Shown here piece after piece: positions 38,789 to 48,926 of a DNA stretch of 64,000 bases (positions within the stretch are counted from its first letter, which is position 1; every line of letters begins with the position of its first letter). The stretch is from Oscillospiraceae bacterium (GTDB lineage Bacteria; Bacillota; Clostridia; Oscillospirales; Ruminococcaceae). Below the pieces are notes generated by a model. It saw only the letters and a list, made by a program, of their open reading frames with translations. It did not search any database and was not told where the DNA came from. The translations under genes were made by a program, and so were the position numbers. The DNA is taken from assembly GCA_030153485.1 (NCBI GenBank), contig JAGUQX010000008.1, positions 1 to 64,000 of the forward strand, given 5' to 3'.

Positions 38789-39832
38789 ATGGATAATAGA
38801 AAGTTGGAAATTCTTTCGATTGTTGTTGGAGAATATATAAAGACAGGAGAGGCTGTTTCTTCTAAAACTATTTCTAATATACTTTCTTTTAAAGTTTCTT
38901 CAGCTACTATACGTAATGATATGGCTATTTTGGAAAAACAAGGATTTTTAGATCAATTGTATACTTCTTCGGGGAGAATTCCTTCATATAAGGGTTATCG
39001 AACATATATAAATTTGTTAATGAAACCTTACGAATTGTCTCAAGATGATAAAATAACAATCGATAATTTATTAGAATGCCAAAACTTTACTATGGAGAAT
39101 ATAATAGAAAATTCCTTAGATGTTTTGTCTAATTTAACAGGATGTTTGGCTGTTGGATCGATAAATATGATAGACTATTCTGTTATTTCTAAAGTTGAGG
39201 TTATTTCTACAGGAAAAAGGCTGTATTTAATAATACTTATAACGTCTAGTGGATTTATTAAAAATAAAGTTTTTAGAGTAAGTATTGATTTGTCCAATGA
39301 TCAATTAGAATTTTTTTATAGTTTTATAAAGGAAAATTTGTCTGGTATAAATGTTCAAGATTTTACAGAAGCATATTTAGAAAAATTGACATTCGCATTA
39401 GGCATATATACAATGGTTTTATCGCCCTTTTTAAACGCTATACACATATTAAGTGAAGAGGTTATTAGTGGAAAATTTGAATTTAGAGGACATTCGAACA
39501 TACTTCAGCGAGATAATGTAGAGATATCTCAAATTCTTAAATTTCTTTCAGATAAACAAAATTTATATAATTTAGCGTCTGATGTTTTTGATGGAATTCA
39601 TGTTATATTTGGCAATGAAAGTGAAGATTTTGTTGTTACAAATTCTAGTTTATTATTATCAAAATGTAGTATTGGTGATTTAGATTATGGTTCTTTTGGA
39701 TTAATTGGGCCAATTAGGCTTAATTATACAAAAATTATACCATATCTTGAATATTTTTCTAAAAGCATAACCAAGCTATTATTAGAGTTTGTTTCATCTA
39801 ATGAAGAAGATAGTAAGTTGAAAGGGGATTGA
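38789..39832 (+). CDS. hrcA: Heat-shock repressor HrcA
   Basis: 347 residues. Winged-helix DNA-binding part at the N-terminus (SSATIRNDMAILEKQGFLDQ, then TSSGRIPSYKGYRTYINLL), then the GAF-like core with NIIENSLDVLSNLTGCLAVG and FGNESEDFVVTNSSLL. Binds CIRCE and represses dnaK and groE operons; its stability depends on GroEL. First gene after the perfect CIRCE site, with strong GGAGGAGG ribosome site. Its stop overlaps the start of grpE (TGATG). Confidence 0.96.
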   Translation: MDNRKLEILSIVVGEYIKTGEAVSSKTISNILSFKVSSATIRNDMAILEKQGFLDQLYTSSGRIPSYKGYRTYINLLMKPYELSQDDKITIDNLLECQNFTMENIIENSLDVLSNLTGCLAVGSINMIDYSVISKVEVISTGKRLYLIILITSSGFIKNKVFRVSIDLSNDQLEFFYSFIKENLSGINVQDFTEAYLEKLTFALGIYTMVLSPFLNAIHILSEEVISGKFEFRGHSNILQRDNVEISQILKFLSDKQNLYNLASDVFDGIHVIFGNESEDFVVTNSSLLLSKCSIGDLDYGSFGLIGPIRLNYTKIIPYLEYFSKSITKLLLEFVSSNEEDSKLKGD

Positions 39833-40434
39833 TGTTTGTGTCGGACAAAAAAAACAACTCAACGGAAAAAATTGATAGTAAATCTTTAAATATTGAGAAA
39901 GATTTACAAGAAAATAAGATAAATATTGATCAAGATAAAGTTATAGAACCAATTTTAAAAGATGAGGAAATTGTAGAGGATATTTCTATTGATGGAGAAC
40001 TTGAAAATTTTATTAAAGAAAATCAAGAATTAAAAGATAGTTTTTTAAGAAAAGTTGCTGAGTTTGATAATTTTAGGAAAAGAACTATAAAAGAAAAAAA
40101 TGATATAAAATCAGCTAGTATTTGTGATACAGCTTTAGAAATATTACCTATACTTGATACTTTTGAAAGTGCATTTTCTTATGAATGTTCCGATGAAAAA
40201 TTCAAAAAAGGTATGGAAATGATTTTAAAGCAATTTAAGTCTACTCTAGATAAGATGGGAATTAAAGAGATAGATTGTTTTCATAAACCTTTCAATCCCG
40301 ATTTGCATAATGCGATAAGCCAGGTTAAAGATAAGGATTTGGGAGAAAGTATAGTTTCACAAGTTTGTCAAAAAGGATATCAACTAGAAAATAAAGTTAT
40401 TAGACATGCTATGGTAATAGTTGCTAATCCTTAG
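39832..40434 (+). CDS. grpE: Nucleotide exchange factor GrpE
   Basis: 200 residues from ATG 39832, overlapping the hrcA stop. Acidic, disordered N-terminus, a long helix through LKDSFLRKVAEFDNFRKRT, and the beta domain with PFNPDLHNAISQVKD and VCQKGYQLENKVIRHAMV. Opens DnaK for ADP/ATP exchange. Followed by a gap of 80 bases before dnaK. Confidence 0.95.
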   Translation: MFVSDKKNNSTEKIDSKSLNIEKDLQENKINIDQDKVIEPILKDEEIVEDISIDGELENFIKENQELKDSFLRKVAEFDNFRKRTIKEKNDIKSASICDTALEILPILDTFESAFSYECSDEKFKKGMEMILKQFKSTLDKMGIKEIDCFHKPFNPDLHNAISQVKDKDLGESIVSQVCQKGYQLENKVIRHAMVIVANP

Positions 40435-40514
40435 TAATCAAAAAGTTAATTAGTGATATCACCTTGCTTATAAAGCGGGTTTATATATTTAAATATTTAT
40501 AGGAGGTTTTTTAT

Positions 40515-42365
40515 ATGGGTAAAATTATAGGAATAGATTTAGGTACAACCAACTCTTGCGTATCAGTAATTGAGGGTGGAGAGGGTGTAGTTATCCCAAA
40601 CGCTGAGGGGGCACGAACAACTCCTTCTGTTGTCGCTTTTTCTAAAACAGGAGAAAGAATGGTTGGACAGGTTGCTAAAAGACAAGCTGTTACAAATCCA
40701 GAAAATACTATTATGTCTGTAAAACGTTGGATGGGAACAGATAAAAAAATAAATATTAATTCAAAGGAATATACTCCACAACAAATTTCTGGTATGATTT
40801 TACAAAAATTAAAAGCTGATGCAGAAGCGTATTTAGGAGAAACTGTAACAGAGGCTGTAATTACAGTTCCTGCGTATTTCCAAGATGCACAAAGACAAGC
40901 TACAAAAGATGCTGGAAGAATAGCTGGCTTAGAAGTTAAACGTATAATAAACGAGCCAACAGCAGGAGCTTTAGCATATGGAGCAGATAAAGATTTAGAA
41001 CAAAAAGTTATGGTTTATGATCTAGGAGGAGGAACTTTTGACGTATCTATCATAGAAATGGGGGATGGTGTTCAAGAGGTTCTTTCTACTGCTGGAGATA
41101 ATAAACTTGGTGGAGATGATTTTGATGAAAAAATTATCGAATTTTTAAAAGATGAATTTAAAAAAGACTCTGGTATAGATTTATCATCTGATAAAATGGC
41201 TATGCAAAGATTGAAAGAATCTGCAGAAAAAGCAAAAATAGATCTTTCTGGTATGCAAGAAGCAAATGTAAATCTTCCGTTTATAACAGCAGATGCATCT
41301 GGACCAAAACATCTAGACATAACACTTACAAGAACAAAATTTAATCAAATAACTAGTGATCTAGTTAAAAGAACAATGGATCCAGTTAAACAAGCTCTTA
41401 AAGATGCTGGACTTTCTGCAAGTGATCTTGACAAAATTTTATTAGTTGGTGGATCAACTCGTATACCTGCCGTTCAGGATGCTGTTAAAAGTATAACTGG
41501 GAAAGACGCTTTTAAAGGTATAAACCCTGATGAATGTGTTGCTATTGGAGCGGCTATACAAGGTGGAGTTCTTGCTGGAGATGTTAAAGGTTTATTGTTA
41601 TTAGATGTAACTCCTTTATCATTAGGACTTGAAACATTAGGTGGAGTTTTCACAAAAATTATTGATAGAAATACGACTATTCCTACTAAAAAATCACAAG
41701 TATTTTCTACAGCTGTTGATAATCAACCTTCTGTTGAAGTTCATGTTTTACAAGGAGAAAGAGAGTTTGCAAAAGACAATAAAACTTTAGGAAGATTTAA
41801 ATTAGATGGAATTCCTGCAGCACCAAGAGGTGTTCCGCAAGTTGAAGTTAGTTTTGATATAGATGCCAATGGTATTGTTCATGTTTCTGCGAAAGATTTA
41901 GGAACAGGAAAAGAGCAAAATGTAACTATAACATCATCAACTAATATGTCTAAAACTGATATAGATGCAGCTGTTAAAGAAGCTGAAAATTTTGCAGAGC
42001 AAGATAAAAAACAAAAAGATGATATAGAATCTAGAAATTCAGCTGATCAACTTGTGTATCAATGTGAAAAATCTATTGCAGATTTTGGTGATAAAGTTTC
42101 TGAAGAAGATAAAGAAAATATAAATAAAAAGATCGGTGAAGTTAAAGAAGCTTTAAAAGGAACTGATAATGAAGAAATTAAAAATAAAAAAGATTCTTTA
42201 CAAAAAGATTTTTATGAAATAACTACAAAGATGTATCAACAAGCTGCTCCACCACAAGAAGGAGAGTCTAGTCCAGAAGGAGCATCTGGAGATGCTGAAA
42301 ATCCTGATGTTGTTGACGCAGATTTTAAAGATGTAGATTCTTCTGAGGAAGAAAAGAAAGATTAA
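40515..42365 (+). CDS. dnaK: Chaperone DnaK (Hsp70)
   Basis: 616 residues. ATPase domain with [34 protein letters not shown] and [13 protein letters not shown]; linker and substrate domain with [18 protein letters not shown]; a C-terminal lid ending in an acidic [11 protein letters not shown], the usual bacterial tail. Works with DnaJ and GrpE. Strong AGGAGG before the ATG. Followed by a terminator, so dnaJ may be transcribed partly on its own. Confidence 0.97.
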   Translation: MGKIIGIDLGTTNSCVSVIEGGEGVVIPNAEGARTTPSVVAFSKTGERMVGQVAKRQAVTNPENTIMSVKRWMGTDKKININSKEYTPQQISGMILQKLKADAEAYLGETVTEAVITVPAYFQDAQRQATKDAGRIAGLEVKRIINEPTAGALAYGADKDLEQKVMVYDLGGGTFDVSIIEMGDGVQEVLSTAGDNKLGGDDFDEKIIEFLKDEFKKDSGIDLSSDKMAMQRLKESAEKAKIDLSGMQEANVNLPFITADASGPKHLDITLTRTKFNQITSDLVKRTMDPVKQALKDAGLSASDLDKILLVGGSTRIPAVQDAVKSITGKDAFKGINPDECVAIGAAIQGGVLAGDVKGLLLLDVTPLSLGLETLGGVFTKIIDRNTTIPTKKSQVFSTAVDNQPSVEVHVLQGEREFAKDNKTLGRFKLDGIPAAPRGVPQVEVSFDIDANGIVHVSAKDLGTGKEQNVTITSSTNMSKTDIDAAVKEAENFAEQDKKQKDDIESRNSADQLVYQCEKSIADFGDKVSEEDKENINKKIGEVKEALKGTDNEEIKNKKDSLQKDFYEITTKMYQQAAPPQEGESSPEGASGDAENPDVVDADFKDVDSSEEEKKD

Positions 42366-42387
42366 TAAAGCATAATAAATGAATTAA

Positions 42388-42422
42388 TAAAAGAAAAGGC
42401 TTTTAAAAAGCCTTTTCTTTTA
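42388..42422 (+). terminator. Terminator between dnaK and dnaJ
   Basis: Arms AAAAGAAAAGGCTTT and complement, small turn, then a T-run. It may reduce read-through from dnaK into dnaJ. Confidence 0.75.
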
Positions 42423-42472
42423 AATTATAAAGGTTTAATTTTTATTATATAATATAAAGGTGGTAATTATTA

Positions 42473-43618
42473 ATGTCTCAGAAGAAAGATTATTATGAAG
42501 TTTTAGGAGTTGATAGAGGTTGTACAGAAGAAGATTTAAAAAAATCTTATAGAAAATTATCAAAAAAACATCATCCAGATTTAAACCCTAATGATACAGC
42601 TTCAGAAGATAAATTTAAAGAAATAAGCGAAGCATATGAAGTTTTATCAGATAGCAATAAAAAAAGACAGTATGATCAATTTGGACATTCTTCACAAGGA
42701 GGCGGAGGCGGCGGAGGAGGATTCGGTGGAGGTGGATTTGGCGGATTCGAAGGGTTTGATTTTGGAGATATTTTTGAAGGATTTTTTGGTGGAAATGGAT
42801 TTGGAAGAAATTCTAACCCAAACAGTCCGAAAGTTGGAGAAGATATTAATCAATCTGTAGTTATATCTTTTTTAGAAGCATGTAAAGGTGTTAAAAAAAA
42901 TATAAATATAGCATATAAAAAATCATGTGAAAGTTGTAGAGGAAATGGAAGTGAATCGGGAACATCTTTAGAATCGTGTGGACAATGCAAAGGTTCAGGC
43001 GTTATAAAAGTTCAACAGAGAACAGCATTTGGAGCGATATCCAGTTCAAGAGCTTGTACTAGTTGTAATGGAAAAGGCAAAATTATTAAAAAGTCATGTA
43101 CACCTTGTGGTGGACGTGGATTTAAAGAAGAAATTTCTGATATAAATATAGATATCCCTGCAGGAATTGATCACGGTCAAACTCTTTCGATAAGAAATAG
43201 TGGTCATTCTGGTTTAAATGGTGGTCCAAGAGGAGATTTGAATTTAACTGTTTCTGTATCAGCTGATAGTTTGTTTAAAAGAAAAGGTTATGATATTATT
43301 TGCGAACTTCCTATAACATATATGCAGGCTGTTTTGGGTGATGATGTTATTGTTCCAACAATAGATGGTAAAGTTAAGTATAGTATATCTGCTGGTACAC
43401 AACCAGGAACAGTCTTTAGACTTAAAGGAAAAGGGGTTCCTCATGTTAACAGTAGGTCAAAAGGTGATCAATATGTCGAGGTCAATGTTGAAGTTCCTAA
43501 AAATATGACCAAAACACAAAAAGAGGCATTGAGAAATTTTGAGAACTTATTGACAACAAAAAATTATGAAAAAAGAGAAAGTTTTTTTGATAAAATTAAA
43601 AATATGTTTAAAGATTAA
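42473..43618 (+). CDS. dnaJ: Co-chaperone DnaJ
   Basis: 381 residues. J domain with the HPD motif in KKHHPDLNP near residue 33, a Gly/Phe-rich region, four zinc-finger repeats [24 protein letters not shown] and CTPCGGRG, and the C-terminal beta domains. Delivers substrates to DnaK and stimulates its ATPase. Start ATG 42473, with a ribosome site AAGGTGG. Confidence 0.97.
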   Translation: MSQKKDYYEVLGVDRGCTEEDLKKSYRKLSKKHHPDLNPNDTASEDKFKEISEAYEVLSDSNKKRQYDQFGHSSQGGGGGGGGFGGGGFGGFEGFDFGDIFEGFFGGNGFGRNSNPNSPKVGEDINQSVVISFLEACKGVKKNINIAYKKSCESCRGNGSESGTSLESCGQCKGSGVIKVQQRTAFGAISSSRACTSCNGKGKIIKKSCTPCGGRGFKEEISDINIDIPAGIDHGQTLSIRNSGHSGLNGGPRGDLNLTVSVSADSLFKRKGYDIICELPITYMQAVLGDDVIVPTIDGKVKYSISAGTQPGTVFRLKGKGVPHVNSRSKGDQYVEVNVEVPKNMTKTQKEALRNFENLLTTKNYEKRESFFDKIKNMFKD

Positions 43619-43688
43619 ATTGTAATAGATGTTTATCTTGTGTATAATAAAAAATAATAATAAAGATTTTGAAAGATGGTGTATTATT

Positions 43689-45218
43689 TTGAATCAAACC
43701 GTTTTGGTTCTAGATTTTGGAGGACAGTTTAATCAATTAATTGCTAGACGAGTTAGAGAAAGCAATGTTTATTGTGAAGTTTATCCATATAATATTTCTA
43801 TAAGTGATATAAAAAAACATAATCCTATAGGGATTATTTTGACAGGAGGTCCTAATAGTGTGTATGAAGAGGGATCTCCTAAATTGGATAAAGAAATATT
43901 TAATATGGGAATACCAATATTAGGAATATGTTATGGATCCCAATTGATGGCGGATACTCTAGGAGGAGAAGTCTCCAGTTCTATAACTAGAGAATATGGA
44001 AAAACTTTAACAAATTATGATAATAGCAGTGATATTTTTTCTGGAATCGATATCGAGGCTTATTCATGGATGAGTCATACCGATTATATTTCAAAGATGC
44101 CAGAAGGCTTTAAAAAAATAGCATATACATCATCATGCCCAGTGGCAGCAATGGAAGATAAATCAAAAAAATTGTATGCTATACAATTTCATCCAGAAGT
44201 TTCACATACAGAATTTGGCAAGGAAATGATTCAAAATTTTTTAATAAATATATGTAAAGCAAAAAAAGATTGGACAATGGAAAATTATGCAAAAACATCT
44301 ATAATTTCTATAAAAGAAAAGGTTGGAAACGGAAAAGTATTACTGGCTCTTTCGGGTGGGGTTGATTCTTCTGTAGCTGCTGCTCTTCTTTCAAAAGCAT
44401 CAGGTGATAATCTTATTTGTATATTTGTTGATCATGGATTTATGAGAAAAAATGAAGCGGAAGAAGTTCGGGTTGCTTTTACTGATATGAATCTTAATCT
44501 TATAATTGTAGATGCTAAAAAAAGATTTATGGATAGACTAGTGGGTATCGTTGATCCAGAGGAAAAGAGAAAGATAATAGGGGAAGAGTTCATAAGGGTT
44601 TTTGAAGATGAAGCAAAAAAAATAGGAACTGTCGAATATTTAGTTCAGGGCACTATCTATCCAGATGTAATAGAATCTGGATTTGGAAATTCTGCAGTTA
44701 TAAAAAGTCATCATAATGTTGGAGGCATTCCAGATTGTGTTGAATTTAAAGAAATTATAGAACCTTTAAGACTTTTATTTAAAGATGAAGTTAGGAATTT
44801 AGGATTAGAGATTGGTCTACCAGAATACCTAGTTTTTAGACAGCCTTTTCCTGGTCCAGGTTTGGCTATACGAATTATTGGCGAAATTACAGAAAAAAAA
44901 TTAGATATTTTAAGAGAGTCCGACTATATATTTAGAGAAGAGATAAAAAAAGCTGGACTTGATAAAGATATAAACCAATATTTTACAGTTTTAACTTCTG
45001 TAAAATCAGTTGGGGTTATGGGTGATTTTAGAACGTATGATTATACGCTTGCTTTAAGAGCGGTTACGACTACTGATTTTATGACGGCAGATTTTGCAAA
45101 AATTCCTTATGAATATTTAGAAAAAATAAGTGTTAGAATAGTAAATGAAGTTAAACATATAAATAGAATAGTTTATGATATAACTACAAAACCACCAGCG
45201 ACTATTGAATGGGAATAG
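43689..45218 (+). CDS. guaA: GMP synthase (glutamine-hydrolysing)
   Basis: 509 residues from TTG 43689, which gives the family-typical start [20 protein letters not shown]; the frame is open for 60 bases further upstream but without homology. Glutamine amidotransferase part with Cys in [11 protein letters not shown] and His/Glu in [14 protein letters not shown] pyrophosphatase with [16 protein letters not shown]; and the GMP-synthase C-domain ending KPPATIEWE. Converts XMP to GMP. It follows dnaJ after 70 bases. No guanine riboswitch is visible upstream. Confidence 0.95.
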   Translation: MNQTVLVLDFGGQFNQLIARRVRESNVYCEVYPYNISISDIKKHNPIGIILTGGPNSVYEEGSPKLDKEIFNMGIPILGICYGSQLMADTLGGEVSSSITREYGKTLTNYDNSSDIFSGIDIEAYSWMSHTDYISKMPEGFKKIAYTSSCPVAAMEDKSKKLYAIQFHPEVSHTEFGKEMIQNFLINICKAKKDWTMENYAKTSIISIKEKVGNGKVLLALSGGVDSSVAAALLSKASGDNLICIFVDHGFMRKNEAEEVRVAFTDMNLNLIIVDAKKRFMDRLVGIVDPEEKRKIIGEEFIRVFEDEAKKIGTVEYLVQGTIYPDVIESGFGNSAVIKSHHNVGGIPDCVEFKEIIEPLRLLFKDEVRNLGLEIGLPEYLVFRQPFPGPGLAIRIIGEITEKKLDILRESDYIFREEIKKAGLDKDINQYFTVLTSVKSVGVMGDFRTYDYTLALRAVTTTDFMTADFAKIPYEYLEKISVRIVNEVKHINRIVYDITTKPPATIEWE

Positions 45219-45246
45219 TTATATAAATTTAATTTGGAGGAAACTT

Positions 45247-45579
45247 ATGACATATTTTTATCTACATATGATATTAATAGTTGTTGCTATGATATTTTTT
45301 CTTTTTGAATATAAGAAAGAAAAAAAAATATACCAATTAATATTACTTATCTGGATACCTTTTAGTGGTTTAAGATATATAAGTGATAATAGGATATTTT
45401 TAATAGGAGTTGGTATTTTTCAATTTATATTATTTGGATTAATGTTATTTTTTTTATTTAAAGAAAAAAAATCAGCATTGGACAAATCTTCTGAGAATAA
45501 GCAGGCAGATTTATCTGAAATAGAAAAAGAAGAAAAAGAAAAAGAAGTCATTGTAGATGATTCTACAAATATAAAATAA
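45247..45579 (+). CDS. Small membrane protein of unknown function
   Basis: 110 residues from ATG 45247, seven bases after GGAGG; an earlier in-frame ATG at 45205 lies inside guaA. Two or three hydrophobic segments (YFYLHMILIVVAMIFFLFEY, LILLIWIPFSGL and FLIGVGIFQFILFGLMLFFL) and then a charged, Glu/Lys-rich tail (EIEKEEKEKEVIVDD). Not recognised. It lies between guaA and the dehydrogenase gene and is probably co-transcribed with both. Confidence 0.7.
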   Translation: MTYFYLHMILIVVAMIFFLFEYKKEKKIYQLILLIWIPFSGLRYISDNRIFLIGVGIFQFILFGLMLFFLFKEKKSALDKSSENKQADLSEIEKEEKEKEVIVDDSTNIK

Positions 45580-45600
45580 TTTTATTTTGGAGGTTTATAA

Positions 45601-46557
45601 TTGAAAATAGTTGTTTTAGATGGTTCTAGTGTTAATCCAGGGGATTTATCATATAAATTTCTTGATAATTATGGAGATGTTTTTATATATGATTACACTG
45701 ATCAATCTCAAATTTCTGATAGAATTTTGGATGCAGAGATAGTTTTAACTAATAAAGTTTCTATTTCTAGAGAAATTATGGATAAATCTAATAGTTTGAA
45801 ATTTATATGCCTATTATCAACAGGCTATAATATTATTGATATAGAAGCTGCAAAAGAAAACAATATAATTATAAGTAATATTCCCGATTATTCTAGCATG
45901 GCTGTTGCACAGTTTACATTTTCTTTGATATTACAATTTTATTCTCGTATTTCTATATATGATAAAATTGTTAAATCTGGAGAATGGGGAACAAGTGGAA
46001 AATTTTGTATATATAATGGGGATACCTATGAATTATTTAATAAAACTATAGGCCTTATTGGATTTGGAAGTATCTCACAAAAAGTTTCGGAAATTGCAAA
46101 ATCTTTCGGGATGAATATTCTTGTATATTCTAGAACTGTAAAAAAAGAATATGAATCTGATATTTTAACTTTTGTTGATAAAGAATATTTGTTTAAAAAT
46201 AGCGATATAATATCTATACATTGTCCTCTAAATAAAAATACATATAATATGGTTAATAAAGATTTAATAGATCTTATGAAATCAAATGGTATAATTATAA
46301 ATACAGCACGAGGAAGTATAATAAATGAAGTTGATTTATCAAATGCATTAAATAATGGAAAAATAATGGGAGCAGGAATGGATGTGGTTTCTGTGGAGCC
46401 TATAGAAACCACAAACCCTCTTTTAACTGCAAAAAATTGTATAATAACTCCTCATATGGCTTGGAGTCCAATCGAAGCAAGGGCTAGAATGTTAAAAATT
46501 TGTGAGAATAATATAGTATCTTTTATAAAAGGAAATCCTATTAATAGAATAAAATAA
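45601..46557 (+). CDS. D-2-hydroxyacid dehydrogenase, glycerate/hydroxypyruvate type
   Basis: 318 residues from TTG 45601, eight bases after GGAGG. NAD-binding fold with GLIGFGSISQKVSEIAKSFG near residue 145, substrate-binding Arg in NTARGSIINE near 235, and the catalytic His in ITPHMAWSPIEARARM near 285; the N-terminal part has LLSTGYNIIDIEAAKE. The AWSPIEAR end is typical of glycerate dehydrogenase-like members. Reduces a 2-keto acid (such as hydroxypyruvate) with NADH. The C-terminal codons are part of a terminator palindrome. Confidence 0.88.
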   Translation: MKIVVLDGSSVNPGDLSYKFLDNYGDVFIYDYTDQSQISDRILDAEIVLTNKVSISREIMDKSNSLKFICLLSTGYNIIDIEAAKENNIIISNIPDYSSMAVAQFTFSLILQFYSRISIYDKIVKSGEWGTSGKFCIYNGDTYELFNKTIGLIGFGSISQKVSEIAKSFGMNILVYSRTVKKEYESDILTFVDKEYLFKNSDIISIHCPLNKNTYNMVNKDLIDLMKSNGIIINTARGSIINEVDLSNALNNGKIMGAGMDVVSVEPIETTNPLLTAKNCIITPHMAWSPIEARARMLKICENNIVSFIKGNPINRIK

Positions 46558-46609
46558 AAATAGCTAAAAAGATTTAAAATCTTTTTAGCTATTTTTATTT
46601 TATTCTATT
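46543..46609. terminator. Bidirectional terminator that spans both coding ends
   Basis: 32-bp perfect arms, loop TAA at 46575-46577. The left arm contains the last five codons of the dehydrogenase gene, the right arm the last five codons of the convergent AbrB gene, so both proteins end in INRIK. Confidence 0.85.
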
Positions 46610-46840
46610 AATATCTAAAACACATTTATTACAAAGATTTTTTCCTTTAAAATCAGAAATACCATCAGAACTAGTGCAAAAAATGCAGGAAGGTTGATAT
46701 TTTTTGAGAATTATACTATTATTATCTACATATATTTCTAAAGAATCTTTTTTTTCTATTGAAAAAGTTTTTCTAAGTTCCATAGGAAGAACTATGCGTC
46801 CAAGTTCGTCTACAGGTCGAACAATACCAGTTGATTTCAT
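46595..46840 (-). CDS. AbrB-family transcriptional regulator with zinc-ribbon tail
   Basis: 81 residues from ATG 46840, which has GGAGG upstream; the frame is open further upstream without similarity. Swapped-hairpin AbrB DNA-binding domain: MKSTGIVRPVDELGRIVLPM, then ELRKTFSIEKKDSLEIYVD. After SIILKKYQP comes CIFC and CNKC, a short zinc-ribbon typical of clostridial AbrB/SpoVT-type transition-state regulators. Controls growth-to-stationary or sporulation genes. The last five codons lie in the shared terminator. Confidence 0.9.
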   Translation of the reverse strand: MKSTGIVRPVDELGRIVLPMELRKTFSIEKKDSLEIYVDNNSIILKKYQPSCIFCTSSDGISDFKGKNLCNKCVLDINRIK

Positions 46841-47067
46841 TTTTGCCTCCAAATATGTTAAATGTAAATTTATTTTTCTTATGGAAATTATTATAGCAAT
46901 TATGGTAAAAAAAGTCAATATAATACTAATAATGGTTTTTTTTCGTATTATATTGTAACTTTTTATTAAATAATACTAATTAAATTATAAAAACACATAA
47001 AAAATTATTTTAAATGTCGAAATAGTTAATATGTATATAATATATACATATTTTAGTAAAATATGGG

Positions 47068-47096
47068 TTGCAATAAAATAGTATTTTATGTATTAT
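47068..47096 (+). promoter_or_regulatory. Promoter of the CdaR-like regulator gene
   Basis: TTGCAA 47068-47073, 17 bases, TATTAT 47091-47096, 33 bases before the start codon. A TGTCGAA (47015-47021), which fits a Spo0A box, lies about 50 bases upstream. Confidence 0.45.
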
Positions 47097-47129
47097 GATA
47101 TAATATTAAAATAAAAGGGAGATTCAATA

Positions 47130-48215
47130 ATGTCAAATAGACTTCTTCAAGGTATTGTTCATCAAATGAGGGATACGATTGATAGGATTATTGGAGTCAT
47201 TGATGAAAGCGCGATAGTGATTGCTTGTAGTGAATTATCAAAAATAGGTAAAAAAAAAGACTTTATAACAGTAGAAAATTCTGATATATATCATACTTTT
47301 ACAAAAGATGGATATACATATAAATTTTTTGGTCCTCATTTGAGACCTGAATATGCTGTTTTTGTTGAAGGAATTGATGCAATAGCTAAAAATTATGTTC
47401 AACTTTTAGCGGTTTCTCTTTCTAATATAAAACATTATTATGATGAGAAATACGATAAAAATAATTTTGTAAAAAATGTTGTTTTAGATAATATTTTACC
47501 TGGAGATGTATATGTAAAATCAAGAGAACTACAGTTTAAATCTGATGTGAATAGAGTTGCCCTTATTATTCGAGTTTCAAAATCTAAAGATTTATCTGCA
47601 TATGATATAATTTTAAATTTATTTCCAGATAGAGCTTCTGATTTTATTTTTACGATAAATGACACAGATATAGTGTTAATTAAAGAGATAAAAGACAATG
47701 TTTCTAAACAAGATATAGAAAAACTTTCATTATCTATTGTTGATACTTTAGGAAGTGAATTCTATATAAAGTCTGCTATTGGAATAGGAACTATTGTTAG
47801 TGGAATAAAAGATTTCGCTAGATCTTTTAGAGAAGCTCAAATAGCTTTAGAAGTGGGAAAAGTTTTTGATACAGAAAAATCGATAATTACATATGAAAAT
47901 TTAGGTATTGCAAGACTAATTTATCAATTACCATCAACTTTATGTGATACATTTTTAAAAGAAGTTTTTAAAAATGGATCTATAGATAATTTAGATCAAG
48001 AAACCCTTTTTACTATACAAAGTTTTTTTGAAAACAACTTAAATGTATCGGAAACATCTAGAAAATTATTTGTTCATAGAAATACACTTGTGTATAGATT
48101 AGAAAAAATTAAAAAAATAACTGGGTTAGATTTAAGAGAATTTGATCATGCAATAATATTTAAAATTGCTTTAATGGTTAAGAAATATTTAATTTCTAAT
48201 CCTATAAAGTTTTAA
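47130..48215 (+). CDS. CdaR/PucR-type transcriptional regulator
   Basis: 361 residues. N-terminal sensory part starting MSNRLLQGIVHQMRDTIDRI with IGVIDESAIVIACSE, a central GGDEF-like fold, and a C-terminal PucR-type helix-turn-helix: NVSETSRKLFVHRNTLVYRL followed by the ligand of LDLREFDHAIIFKIALMV. This architecture is found in sugar-diacid regulators, but in clostridia a relative is regularly encoded ahead of ftsE, as here (25 bases away). That position suggests control of, or co-transcription with, the cell-division genes. Effector unknown. Confidence 0.85.
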   Translation: MSNRLLQGIVHQMRDTIDRIIGVIDESAIVIACSELSKIGKKKDFITVENSDIYHTFTKDGYTYKFFGPHLRPEYAVFVEGIDAIAKNYVQLLAVSLSNIKHYYDEKYDKNNFVKNVVLDNILPGDVYVKSRELQFKSDVNRVALIIRVSKSKDLSAYDIILNLFPDRASDFIFTINDTDIVLIKEIKDNVSKQDIEKLSLSIVDTLGSEFYIKSAIGIGTIVSGIKDFARSFREAQIALEVGKVFDTEKSIITYENLGIARLIYQLPSTLCDTFLKEVFKNGSIDNLDQETLFTIQSFFENNLNVSETSRKLFVHRNTLVYRLEKIKKITGLDLREFDHAIIFKIALMVKKYLISNPIKF

Positions 48216-48239
48216 ATTTATTATTTAAAGAGGTAAAAT

Positions 48240-48926
48240 ATGATTAGTTTAATAGACGTAGATTTAGTTTATGAAAATGGAACTAGAGCTCTTAATAAAA
48301 TAAATATAGAAATTTTAAAAGGGGAGTTTGTTTTTATAGTCGGGTCTTCTGGTGCTGGGAAAAGTTCTATATTAAAACTTCTTTTGAGAGAAAGCAAAGC
48401 AACTCGCGGTATTATACGTGTTAATGGGTTTAATTTAAGCTCGATTAAATCTAAAAAAATAAGTCAATTTCGAAGAACTTTAGGTGTAGTTTTTCAAGAT
48501 TTTAGACTTATACCAACCTTAAATATATTTGAAAATGTTGCTTTTGCTTTGAGAGTTATAGGGGAAAAACAAAAAAACATTAAACAAAAAGTACCTAAAA
48601 TTTTGAAAGAATTAGGAATATTACACAAAATTAAAGCAATGCCTTCACAGCTTTCAGGGGGAGAACAACAAAGAGTTGCACTAGCTAGAGCGCTTATAAA
48701 TGATCCTTCTATAATTATTGCTGATGAGCCAACAGGAAATATAGATCCAGAACTTTCTGAAGATATAGTTGAACTTTTAAAAAAAATAAATTTAAAAGGA
48801 ACGACAGTAGTTATGGTAACTCATGAGCATAGTCTTGTAAATTATTTTGGTGGGAGAGTTCTTGATATAGATAAAGGTTTAGTTGTTTCTGATAGTTATA
48901 TAGGAGGTAAAAATGAAATCAAATAA
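48240..48926 (+). CDS. ftsE: Cell-division ATP-binding protein FtsE
   Basis: 228 residues. Walker A GSSGAGKSSILKLLLRES near residue 35, Q-loop VFQDFRLIPTLNIFENVAF, signature LSGGEQQRVALARAL near 140, Walker B IIIADEPTGNIDPEL and H-loop VTHEH. With FtsX it transmits the division signal to a peptidoglycan hydrolase outside the membrane, here the M23 protein encoded at 49840. Overlaps ftsX by 14 bases. Confidence 0.95.
   Translation: MISLIDVDLVYENGTRALNKINIEILKGEFVFIVGSSGAGKSSILKLLLRESKATRGIIRVNGFNLSSIKSKKISQFRRTLGVVFQDFRLIPTLNIFENVAFALRVIGEKQKNIKQKVPKILKELGILHKIKAMPSQLSGGEQQRVALARALINDPSIIIADEPTGNIDPELSEDIVELLKKINLKGTTVVMVTHEHSLVNYFGGRVLDIDKGLVVSDSYIGGKNEIK

Noticed and set aside
40435..40514. 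Regulatory RNA between grpE and dnaK
   Set aside because: A short stem (ACCTTGCTT with AAGCGGGT) is imperfect and no known element fits; likely just spacer in the operon.
43619..43688. Guanine riboswitch before guaA
   Set aside because: Only 70 bases separate dnaJ and guaA, with no purine-riboswitch core and no terminator.
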